A program made the position numbers and the translations under genes. The notes under the pieces are model-generated. The model saw nothing but the letters and a program-made list of their open reading frames with translations, had not been told where the DNA came from and searched no databases. Positions 16,619 through 25,230 of a DNA stretch of 64,000 nt are shown here, piece after piece (position 1 is the first letter of the stretch; the number at the start of each line of letters is the position of its first letter). Origin of the DNA: Bacteroidota bacterium (GTDB lineage Bacteria > Bacteroidota > Bacteroidia > AKYH767-A > OLB10); the NCBI GenBank assembly GCA_016722525.1, contig JADKJB010000034.1, forward strand, positions 124,001 through 188,000. Direction: 5' to 3'.

Positions 16619-18391
16619 ATGCAAATAACACATTATATTAAAAAGTGGTTCCTGGTTCAGACTTTATTTTTGGCATTAAGTGCTTTTTGGTTAAATGGAT
16701 CTCCAATAGTAAATGAAGATCAGAGACTGGACAAATTCAAAGAAGTTTTTATCAGTAATTATTGGAAATTACACCCTGTGGAGGCTATATATTCGGGATT
16801 TCATAAAAATGACTCCCTTTTATCAGTACCTAGTCAGAAATACTTCGATTTTTGCAGACGCACTTTGAATTTTTTAAATGATAGCCTTAACAAGTTGGAT
16901 GTAAGTAAATTGTCAGTAAACGCTAAAACCGATTTTTTCATGATGCGTGATCGAATAGAATCGGATAGATGGTACATAGATGAGTTCAGAGATTATGAAT
17001 GGAATCCTGCTTACTATAATCTTGGAGGGGAATTTGCTGAAATTCTAAACGCTTCATTTACCACTTTGGATGAAAGATTACGAATTATTTCAAAACGCCT
17101 GATCAAATCAGATGAATACTTCAAGGCTGCAATGACAAATATTAAAAATCCGGTAATAGAACATACGAATCTTGCAATTCTTCAAAATGAGGGTTCATTA
17201 GAAGTATTTAAAACTCTTGTACCAGATTCAATCGCCAAATCCCGTTTAAGTATTGACGAAAAAAAATTATTAAATGAGCGTCTTGATCTTGTTCGCGAAA
17301 GCATTAGCAGTTACATAGAGTTTCTTAAAGGGTTGTTGGTGAATATGACTATCGATAATTCAAAAAGTTTCCGTATTGGAAAAGAATTGTATTCTAAAAA
17401 ATTCCAATACGATATTCGTTCACGATATTCTGCTGATGAAATTTATGAAAAAGCTATATCAAGGAAGGCAGAGTTGCATACTCAGATGGCTGTTTTATCA
17501 CGAAAGTTATGGTCTAAATATTTAGGTTCAATGCCAATGCCTGATGAGGACAGGGTAATGATTCGTATGCTGATTGATAAAGTATCTGAAACCCATGTTC
17601 ATCGGGATTCGTTTTTATATGCAATAGAAAAGCAATTGCCTGAATTGGTAAAATTCGTAAATGATAAAAATTTGATTTATATAGATCCCTCAAAACCGCT
17701 GGTTGTAAGAAAAACCCCTGCCTATATGGAAGGTAGCGGGGCTGGAGCTTCTATTTCTGCTCCTGGTCCATATGATGTGAAAGCAAATACCTATTACAAT
17801 GTTTCACCGTTATCTGGATATACTCCTGAAAGAGCTGAAAGTTACCTCAAAGAATATAATCATTATATTTTGCAAATTTTAAATATTCACGAAGCTATCC
17901 CCGGCCATTATACACAACTGGTTTATGCCAATCAGTCACCAAGTCTTATAAAAAGTATTTTAGGGAACGGAGCTATGATAGAAGGTTGGGCAGTATATAC
18001 CGAAAGAATGATGCTCGAAGCTGGTTATGGAAATGATGAACCTGAAATGTGGCTAATGTATTATAAATGGCATTTAAGATCAGTGTGTAATACAATTCTT
18101 GATTACTCAGTTCATGTATTGAATTGGCCTGAAAAAGTTTCGATAAAGTTTTTAACTGATGAAGCATTCCAACAGAATGCTGAAGCGCAAGGTAAATGGA
18201 CACGTGTGAAGCTTTCACAGGTTCAACTTTGTAGCTATTTTACCGGCTATTCCGAAATTTATGATCTTCGTGAAGAGTTGAAAGTAAACCAAGCAAGCAC
18301 GTTTGATCTAAAACAATTTCATGAGAAATTTCTGAGCTACGGTTCAGCTCCTGTTCCGTACATCAGGGATTTGATGCTATCTGGAAATTAG
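16619..18391 (+). CDS. DUF885 family protein, putative exported metallopeptidase
   Basis: 591 residues from the ATG at 16619; the frame opens earlier at 16529, but that would overlap the divergent gene, and the sequence from MQITHYIKK gives a clean signal peptide ending near GSPIV. The family hallmark HEAIPGH (residues 424-430) is a HExxPGH zinc site, followed by EGWAVYTERMMLEAGY, which brings the third ligand. YNVSPLSGYTPE is also typical of the family. DUF885 proteins are related to gluzincin peptidases such as M32; peptide hydrolysis in the periplasm is likely but inferred. It pairs with the prolyl oligopeptidase across a 55-bp divergent promoter gap. Confidence 0.88.
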   Translation: MQITHYIKKWFLVQTLFLALSAFWLNGSPIVNEDQRLDKFKEVFISNYWKLHPVEAIYSGFHKNDSLLSVPSQKYFDFCRRTLNFLNDSLNKLDVSKLSVNAKTDFFMMRDRIESDRWYIDEFRDYEWNPAYYNLGGEFAEILNASFTTLDERLRIISKRLIKSDEYFKAAMTNIKNPVIEHTNLAILQNEGSLEVFKTLVPDSIAKSRLSIDEKKLLNERLDLVRESISSYIEFLKGLLVNMTIDNSKSFRIGKELYSKKFQYDIRSRYSADEIYEKAISRKAELHTQMAVLSRKLWSKYLGSMPMPDEDRVMIRMLIDKVSETHVHRDSFLYAIEKQLPELVKFVNDKNLIYIDPSKPLVVRKTPAYMEGSGAGASISAPGPYDVKANTYYNVSPLSGYTPERAESYLKEYNHYILQILNIHEAIPGHYTQLVYANQSPSLIKSILGNGAMIEGWAVYTERMMLEAGYGNDEPEMWLMYYKWHLRSVCNTILDYSVHVLNWPEKVSIKFLTDEAFQQNAEAQGKWTRVKLSQVQLCSYFTGYSEIYDLREELKVNQASTFDLKQFHEKFLSYGSAPVPYIRDLMLSGN

Positions 18392-18441
18392 TAGAAAAGA
18401 CCTATTAAAACAATCAATTCAATTTTTTGTTACATCATGAA

Positions 18442-19698
18442 ATGACATCATTCTCATCAGTTATTAAATTCAACTTTCAAGAAGGAGCTGCATCAACTTC
18501 TCACTATTATTCCGATATCAATGAATGTCGTGTTGACGTATTCGATTCAATTACTGATGTTCCTTTGGATAAATGGGAAAATTGCATCGAAATGGATGAT
18601 TTATTTTTGTCAAAAAAATATCTAAGCGTTGTTGAAAGAAGTGCTTTGCCGGGTATGAAAGTAAGATATGTTATTCTTAGCTATGATGATTCCGTAAAAG
18701 CTATTTTGTATTTTCAAGTAATTAATTTGTCTGATGCAGGTTTGGGTGGAATCTTGAATTTGGAAGAGTACGGTGGTCTAGCCGCAACTATTTCTACAAG
18801 AATTAATGACCTTCTCTTTAGTCCTTCAGGAGAAAAAAGTTCTTTTCTGTTGGTTTGTGGGAACTTGCTGTTAAGCGGTGATCATGGAATCAGAGCTGTT
18901 GATGATGAAGCCTACTCTAAAGCTGTTCAATGTATATCAGGTATTAAAAAATTAATAAACGAGTCCTTAGGTAATAACGCCCGAATAGTTGCTTATATGG
19001 TTAAGGATTTTTATGAAAAGGAAGATAAGCTTGCAGGACCTGCTTTAAAGAAAGATTATTTTCTATTAAACACTGATCCGGAAATGATTTTCGAGATTCG
19101 ACCACAATGGAGTAATTTCGAAGATTACCTTTCATCGCTTTCTTCAAAATACAGGCTTCGGGCCAATAATGTGAAAGCAAAACTTGGAAATGTTATCATA
19201 CGAGATCTTTCCTTAGAGGAAATTATTGATGCCGAAAGTGCTTTGTTTTCATTCAATGAACAAGTCATCCGAAAAGCACCTGTTAAACTAGTCAAACCCT
19301 CCTCTGCTTATTTTGTAAATTTAAAAAGAACCTTTGGTGACAATTACAACATCAAAGCATTCATACTCAACAATGAAATAATTGCATTTACTTCTGCATT
19401 ATGGAATAAAAAACATTTTGAAGCTCATTACATTGGAATTGATTATAGTTTGAATTCTGAATATAGTCTTTATCAAAATATATTGTACAGTTATATCAAT
19501 GATGCTATTACTTGTAAATCAAAGCAACTATTTTTTGGGAGAACAGCATTGGAAATAAAAAGTACGACCGGAGCTAAACCGCATACTCTTTCCTGCTATT
19601 TTCGATTCGCGAACCGCGTTATTAGCACCCTGGCAAAGCCATTAGTCAGTTCTACCGGACCCCGCAGCTGGATTCCCAGAGACCCATTTAAAAATTGA
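18442..19698 (+). CDS. GNAT-fold acyltransferase, FemAB/peptidoglycan-biosynthesis-like
   Basis: About 418 residues, no signal peptide. The C-terminal half (KYRLRANNVKAKL, then IKAFILNNEIIAFTSALW, AHYIGIDY and LYQNILYSYINDAI) follows the pattern of the BioF2-like/DUF482 acyltransferases in the GNAT superfamily, which add amino acids or acyl groups to lipid or wall precursors. The N-terminal half would be a second, degenerate GNAT domain. The substrate cannot be told. The first possible start is a TTG at 18427; I prefer the ATG at 18442. It lies 50 bp after the DUF885 gene and may be read with it. Confidence 0.6.
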   Translation: MTSFSSVIKFNFQEGAASTSHYYSDINECRVDVFDSITDVPLDKWENCIEMDDLFLSKKYLSVVERSALPGMKVRYVILSYDDSVKAILYFQVINLSDAGLGGILNLEEYGGLAATISTRINDLLFSPSGEKSSFLLVCGNLLLSGDHGIRAVDDEAYSKAVQCISGIKKLINESLGNNARIVAYMVKDFYEKEDKLAGPALKKDYFLLNTDPEMIFEIRPQWSNFEDYLSSLSSKYRLRANNVKAKLGNVIIRDLSLEEIIDAESALFSFNEQVIRKAPVKLVKPSSAYFVNLKRTFGDNYNIKAFILNNEIIAFTSALWNKKHFEAHYIGIDYSLNSEYSLYQNILYSYINDAITCKSKQLFFGRTALEIKSTTGAKPHTLSCYFRFANRVISTLAKPLVSSTGPRSWIPRDPFKN

Positions 19699-19837
19699 GT
19701 ATTTTTATTTATGAGGTTTACTTAGCCACTGGAATTGTGCAGTTCACCAAATAAATGGACACTTTGACGCAATAAAACTTGTTTTTTTGCTAATTTAACT
19801 GATATTTTTATAATATCTTCAGTTAAACGCGTATTTC

Positions 19838-22391
19838 ATGTGCTTCAAACTTTCTTTCAATGTTATCCAACGGGTATTATTTTTGATGGCATTAATGTTA
19901 TTTGTTCATTCTTTTTCTAAAAGTCATCAGGTATCAGCTACTCATGCTGCAGGTTCCGATCTTACTTACCGCAATTTAAGTGGTAACCAATATGAAATTG
20001 AAGTTTCTTTTTACAGAGATTGCGCAGGCATTGATGAACCGCCAGTTATTACTGTTTATTACCGTTCCATCTCATGTGGTTATAATTTAAATGTTACAGC
20101 AGTTGTTGTTCCGGGTTCAGGAAACGAAATATCAGTTCCTTGTAGTTCTTCTGTATCCACTTGTAATAATGGAATAACTACTGGTATAAAAAAGTTTACC
20201 TATATAGCCATAGTAAATTTGCCGTCATTATGTGCAGATTGGGTTTTTAGTTATAGTATTTGTTGCCGTAATTGTTCAATCACTACAGTTGATAATCCAT
20301 GTAGCAGTGGTTCTAATCTATATGTTGAAGCAAAACTTAATAATCTTTTAGCACCTCAAAATAATTCCCACTCTTTTTCTAACAATCCCATTGCCTTTGT
20401 TTGCGTAGGACAAAATTTTAATTTTAATCAGGGAGTTTTTGATCCTGATGGGGATTCATTAGCTTATTCACTAATTGCACCTAAAACAAGTGCAACCACT
20501 GAAGTGCTCTTTCTGCCACCTGCGACCACTCTAAATCCTCTTGCTTCCTCATCCCCATTTATTTTAGATCCAATAACAGGTGATTTAAATTTCACCCCTA
20601 GCCAAATTCAAATTGGCATCCTCGCTGTATTAGTAAAAGAATTTAGAAATGGACAACTAATTGGTAGTGTTATCAGAGATATACAAATATATTCTACAGC
20701 CTGTTTTAATAACCTTCCAACTGTTACAGGAATTAATGGCACCAACAATTATAGTTTAACTGTGTGTCCGGGTCAAACAATATGTTTTGATGTTTTTACG
20801 AATGATGCCGATGTAAGTCAAAATGTTACCATGACAACCAATAATGGAATACCCGGAGGCCAATTCACTATTTTGCCTGGAAATAGACCTACCGGAACGT
20901 TTTGCTGGACTCCCGGATTTGATGACATAGATTTACTCCCAAAAACAATTACTGTTACTGTTGTTGACGATAATTGTCCTTCAAACGGCCAGCAAACATT
21001 TTCCTTTTCCATTTTTGTCCCCTCCCCATTTTTTTCATTTACTTCAACCCCTGCTACTTGTCATGGAGGTACTGATGGTACAGCCAGTGCAACAGCGGTA
21101 TTTGGAAATTTGTATAGCTATTCTTGGAATTCCATACCTGTTCAGAATACACCAGTGGCTTCCGGGCTTTCAGCAGGTACGTATATACTAACCGTGAGTG
21201 ACACTAATTTATGTTCTTTATCTGTTCCTGTTACTGTATATGAACCCTCCAGTATTTCTGTATTAGCCACCGTTGCGCATGTTACTTGCCATGCTGCTGC
21301 TGATGGGCTTATAGATATTACAGTGGATGGAGGTGCATTACCCTATACATTTGATTGGTCAAATAATGCAATCACAGAAGATGTAAGCGGACTTTCCTCT
21401 GGTAGCTATACTGTTATAATATTTGATGCCAATGGTTGTTCAATGAGTCAATCTTACTCTATCTCTGAACCTTCAAGCATTGCCGTTTCCTTCATAGGGG
21501 TAAACATAAATTGTTTTGGAAATAGTAATGGTGCTATTGATTTGAATGTTACTGGAGGAACATTCCCTTATGATTTTTTTATGGTCTGATGGAGCGGTTA
21601 CTGAAGATATTAACAATTTAATTGAAGGCACTTATTTCATAACTGTTAAAGACGCTCATCAATGTGAATTGATATCCTCTTTTGCAGTAAATCAACCTGA
21701 TGAAATTGAACTTGCATTAACCAGTGTTTCTACAAATTGTTTTTCATCAATGGATGGCAGCATAGACCTATCAATATCAGGAGGAACCGAACCTTATACC
21801 TATTTGTGGTCGGATGGCAGTATCTCGGAAGATCTTTTGCTGGTAGTTGGAGGAAATTATTCTGTTTTGGTAACAGATGCAAATAATTGCACACAAACAG
21901 CTTCTTCAATAATTGAATCTCCCGATTCCTTAATAGCAGCGGTCAATGTGGTTCATTTGGGGGGCATTGCACCCTATTATTATGAATGGTCAAATGGTAT
22001 GATCACCGAAGATTTGACCAATATCACAGGGGGATTTTATACTGTAACAGTTACAGACGCTTCCGGCTGTATTGCAATTCTTACTGTTCAAGTTTATGAA
22101 ACTATTGCATCTTCATTAGTGGATTCTGATTCTGATCTAAACATTCATGTTTTAAACACAGGAAGTGGCAACTACTTGTTAACTTTCACCCCGAATGTAA
22201 ATGACATATTCACTATTTCTCTTTTTGATGACGCCGGTAGAAAAATTAGAAATATTTTTTCTGGTAATTTGAAGGCAAATGAAAGCAGAGATGTATCAGT
22301 AGAATGTGGCACGTTATCTGGAGGAATTTATTTATTGAAAGTATTTTCGAAAAGTTCCGCGCAAACGCTAAAACTATTTTTATCAAAGTAA
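19838..22391 (+). CDS. Large T9SS-secreted protein with SprB repeats, frame broken once
   Basis: Joined length about 850 residues. A long signal peptide ends near SATHAAG, the start typical of gliding-type surface proteins (THAAGSDLTYR). The N-terminal part holds beta-sandwich domains with cadherin-like FDPDGDSLAYS and DDNCPSNG. From about residue 405 SprB repeats follow (CHGGTDGTA, CHAAADGLIDI, CFGNSNGAIDL, CFSSMDGSIDL; each with W-S-x-G/N...TED...GxYxVxVxDxxxC). The C-terminal 90 residues (LFDDAGRKIRNIF, LSGGIYLLKVF) are a type A T9SS sorting tail. The frame breaks at the T7 run 21574-21580, where one T fewer gives DFLWSDGAVTED in register. It should be exported by T9SS and attached to the cell surface, as an adhesin. 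The last repeat lacks its Cys-containing first part. Confidence 0.86.
21055..22085 (+). repeat. SprB repeat array (about five units of roughly 75 residues)
   Basis: Each unit has a Cys-x-x-x-x-D/N-G start, an I/A-D-L core, a GG-x-x-P-Y turn, W-S-(D/N)-G/N, TED and a closing V-x-D-A-x-x-C. Units one to four are complete; unit five (from about 21940) begins directly at GGIAPYYYEW and is missing about 20 residues. Confidence 0.8.
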
Positions 22392-22696
22392 AAATTTGTT
22401 ATATTGATACTGATATAGCCCGATTTTTAAATTTATAAGGGGTGATTTTTTATAATAATCTACTGATTTTAATAATCTATATAGATTTCTCGTCGGTTTT
22501 ATTTTCTCCTAGTCCAATACTCACCTGGCAATCTTTAATATTTCTAGACTAACTCATTTTCATGATGATATGTAAAAATTGAGCATTTCGGAAAATGTTG
22601 TCATTTAATTGAGGATTTTTACATTTTTTCTTTAACGTTTCATCTTTACAAGTTCCGGGTTAGCAATTTCAGAATTTTTAAGTTGATTTTGCGGGA

Positions 22697-22728
22697 TTTG
22701 AATTTTTTAAATACATTCGGTAATTTTG
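22697..22728 (+). promoter_or_regulatory. Orphan promoter with perfect Bacteroidota consensus
   Basis: TTTG (22697-22700), a 20-bp spacer and TAATTTTG (22721-22728) match TTTG-N19-21-TAnnTTTG. The next gene starts 178 bp further down and has its own equally good promoter, so this one may serve a short RNA. Confidence 0.5.
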
Positions 22729-22734
22729 TGGCTA

Positions 22735-22786
22735 TCAAATCGCTTAAGATCAGTCTCCCGAAATTACGGCTAGTGAAAGCCTTTTC
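22735..22786 (+). ncRNA. Candidate short RNA
   Basis: Predicted from the upstream promoter and a GGCT-6 nt-AGCC hairpin (22768-22781) followed by TTTTCT. The stem has only four pairs, so termination is doubtful. No known RNA family is recognised. Confidence 0.2.
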
Positions 22787-22851
22787 TATAGAATTTATTG
22801 ATAAAGGTTCGAGTTAAGTAGTACTATGAGTTCGTTTTAGTTTAATAGAAT

Positions 22852-22884
22852 TTTGAAATCAGTTGAACAAAATAAGTAATTTTG
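22852..22884 (+). promoter_or_regulatory. Promoter of the redoxin / cytochrome operon
   Basis: TTTG (22852-22855), a 21-bp spacer and TAATTTTG (22877-22884) match the Bacteroidota consensus; transcription would start near 22891, about 15 bp before the chosen ATG at 22906. This supports the ATG over the upstream TTG at 22882, which lies inside the -7 box. Confidence 0.65.
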
Positions 22885-22905
22885 CATATGCAATGGTTTA
22901 GCACG

Positions 22906-23475
22906 ATGAAAAGAATTCTATTTGGTTTGTTAATTCTTGTACTATTCTCTTGCCACAGTTATCAGGTACCTGAACTTAAATCAGTACGACTCAAAACTTT
23001 GGATCAAGAAGGTTTTATTTTTGATACAGGTGATAATAAAAAAATATTAGTTTTTGTTTTCATTTCTCCTGAATGTCCTTTATGTATCAGTTATACAAAG
23101 CCAATTATTGAAATGAAAAGTAAATTTGAAGGAAACCAGGTGCAATTTTATGCAATTTTTTCAGGAACATATTATAGTTCCGTTCAAATACGGGATTTTC
23201 AAAAACAGTATAATTTCGATATTATTTGCCTTCAAGACACTGGAAATAATTTTGCCCAACTGTTAGAAGTGACCGTAACTCCTGAAGTAGTACTTCTCAA
23301 TCATGCCGGAGAAAAAGTTTATTCCGGAGCTATTGATGATTGGGCTTATGCTCCTGGCAAGAAAAGGCAAGTAATAACTAAAAAATTTCTTGAAGATGCC
23401 ATTGCTAAAGTGATTTCTAACGAATATCCAGCAATTACAAAAACGGAACCAATAGGTTGTTCTATTGAATTATGA
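22906..23475 (+). CDS. Lipoprotein thioredoxin-like (redoxin/AhpC-TSA) protein
   Basis: 190 residues. It begins with a type II signal peptide (RILFGLLILVLFSC; lipobox LFSC, Cys16), so it should be lipid-anchored. The fold is thioredoxin-like, with the active-site block FISPECPLC holding a CxxC (CPLC) pair, LQDTGNNFAQLLEVTVTPEVVLL as the cis-Pro strand, and a C-terminal extension ending in TEPIGCSIEL with a further Cys. It resembles the redoxin-domain proteins found beside multi-domain cytochrome proteins in Bacteroidota. The stop overlaps the next gene by 4 bp, which implies translational coupling and joint action, perhaps thiol-disulfide exchange for haem or copper loading of the partner; this role is inferred. 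Confidence 0.8.
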   Translation: MKRILFGLLILVLFSCHSYQVPELKSVRLKTLDQEGFIFDTGDNKKILVFVFISPECPLCISYTKPIIEMKSKFEGNQVQFYAIFSGTYYSSVQIRDFQKQYNFDIICLQDTGNNFAQLLEVTVTPEVVLLNHAGEKVYSGAIDDWAYAPGKKRQVITKKFLEDAIAKVISNEYPAITKTEPIGCSIEL

Positions 23476-24886
23476 AAGAAGAAAAAAGCATATCAAAAAT
23501 TATAACGTTTATTCCGATCAGGAATACTATTTGTTGTTTTTTTTTGCTTGTTATCGGTTGTACTAATTCAGCCACTCAAAAATCCATAACATTTAATAAT
23601 GAGATTGCACCAATCATTCATAAGAATTGTACCCCATGTCACAGACCTGGTGAAGCTGGTCCATTTAGTCTTGTTACTTACGAAGATACCCGAAAAAGGC
23701 AAAAACAATTTTAAAGGTTATTCAATCCGGACTGATGCCTCCATGGCCTGCTGATACTTCTTATCAAAGGTACATTGGTGAAAGATATCTCACTTCAGAT
23801 GAAAAGCGATTGATTACTGAATGGATCCATCAAGGTTGCAATGAGGGTGATCCTGCACATATTCCATCAGCACCTGAATTCCCAAAAGGATCGCAACTTG
23901 GAATTCCTGACATGGTGATAAGAATGGAGGAGCCTTTTATTATCCCTGGCGATAATAAGGATCGATTTATGGTGATAAAGATTCCTTTTGAATTGGAGAA
24001 GGATACTTTCCTACGCATGGCAGAATATGTTCCCGGGAATCGAAAATTATCTCACCATGTTAATGGTCATATTATACAATATAAAGAAGATGACAAAAAA
24101 AATATTTTTGAAGGCCCAAGATTTATTGATAGAGACGATGCCGGGACGTTGGATTCCTCTTATAGGTATTTGAAATTGTTGAATGACGATGGTAGCTACC
24201 CGCTTTTAACACCTTCAGTTTTTAATTATTTGCCAGGCGTTGTTCCGCAGATTTACCCTGTAGGAATAGGAGGTTACCGAATCAAAAAGAGAGGCGCTAT
24301 TTTAATGAGGGATATTCATTTTGGCCCAACACCCATCCAACAAAGTGATCAATCGTATATAAATTTATTTTTCGATAGTCTTCCACCCATCAGACCATTT
24401 ATGGAAACACAACTTGGCACTTTGGGTATTTCTGAAATTGTTCCTCCTCTGCTAATTCCAGCAGATACAATAATGAAGTTTGTAACCAAGGCCGTTATTT
24501 ATCAAGATGTCTCACTTGTAACTATTAATCCACACATGCATTTGCTTGGGAAATCTTTCCTTGCCTATGCAATAACTCCAACTGCCGATACCATTCCATT
24601 AGTGCGAATCAATCAATGGGACTTTCGCTGGCAATGCTTTTATACTTTTAAAAAAATGTTAAAGATACCTGCCGGATCAATTATTGTTGCAGAAGGCGTG
24701 TTCGACAATACTTCAAATAATCACAATAACCCTTTCTCGCCCCCAAGGCAAATAACTGGACTTGGTGGAAGCATGCGTACCACAGACGAAATGTTTCAAT
24801 TAATTTTAACTTATTTACCCTTTCAAAGTGGTGATGAAGAAATTTCGTTAGAAGGAATTTCACCAAATTTGAAAGGATTGCCATAA
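23472..24886 (+). CDS. Exported c-type haem / copper monooxygenase-like protein, frame broken once
   Basis: Joined length about 471 residues. An N-terminal hydrophobic segment with Cys (FFLLVIGC) suggests a lipoprotein. NEIAPIIHKNCTPCHRPGEAGPF contains a CxxCH haem c attachment site (CTPCH). The frame stops at 23714; one G missing at 23698-23699 restores KRAKTILKVIQSG, which leads directly into MPPWPAD, the family continuation. The second half holds HHVNGHIIQY and NPHMHLLGKSF, His-rich motifs like those of copper type II ascorbate-dependent monooxygenases (peptidylglycine-hydroxylating type). The redox pairing of one haem with copper sites is a known domain arrangement in this phylum; the substrate is not known. 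Coupled by a 4-bp overlap to the redoxin gene. Confidence 0.78.
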
Positions 24887-24934
24887 AAAAATCAACTTTT
24901 AACAATAAATTGTGGTAATTTCGTTCAAGATTCA

Positions 24935-25228
24935 ATGAGATTTTTAAAGCACCTAAAAAAATTATTACTCATCATTTTAATGGTGGTTCCACTTTTTGTT
25001 TTTGCTCAGGATGGAGACAAGCCTACTAAAAAACAAAAGAAAGCTGAGCAAAAAAAGGAGCAAAGAAAAGTAGATGCAAAGAAATCTGAATTAAAAAGCA
25101 AGAAACAACATCTTAAAATACAGGATAAAAAAACCCGTAAAAGAATGAAAAAAAATAAGCGGAAGCGTTCAGTTTATGTATCAAGAAGGCCCGGCTTTTT
25201 TAACAGACTTTTTCACGGTTTTCGATAA
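24935..25228 (+). CDS. Small exported Lys-rich protein
   Basis: 97 residues. A signal peptide (KKLLLIILMVVPLFVFAQ, cleavage after FA) is followed by a mature chain of about 73 residues, nearly half of which are Lys or Arg with many Gln, Glu and Asp; it is probably disordered or a charged helix. The end, PGFFNRLFHGF, is aromatic. Short exported proteins of this composition occur in Bacteroidota, without a known role; nucleic-acid or polysaccharide binding is possible on charge alone. It starts 49 bp after the cytochrome gene and is convergent with smc, 3 bp apart. Confidence 0.65.
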   Translation: MRFLKHLKKLLLIILMVVPLFVFAQDGDKPTKKQKKAEQKKEQRKVDAKKSELKSKKQHLKIQDKKTRKRMKKNKRKRSVYVSRRPGFFNRLFHGFR

Positions 25229-25230
25229 AA

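Larger units (their letters stand above)
22392..22851. other. Non-coding region with an orphan promoter
   Basis: Nearly 500 bp separate the SprB-repeat gene from the redoxin gene. No open frame of interest is seen on either strand. It holds a complete promoter-like element at 22697-22728 and a small hairpin with a T-run at 22768-22786. Confidence 0.5.

Noticed and set aside
22882..22905. TTG at 22882 as the redoxin start
   Set aside because: It overlaps the -7 promoter box and adds eight residues before an ideal lipoprotein signal that begins at ATG 22906.
24681..24935. 84-codon minus-strand frame
   Set aside because: Antisense to the end of the haem/copper gene and to the start of the Lys-rich protein gene; no protein-like features.
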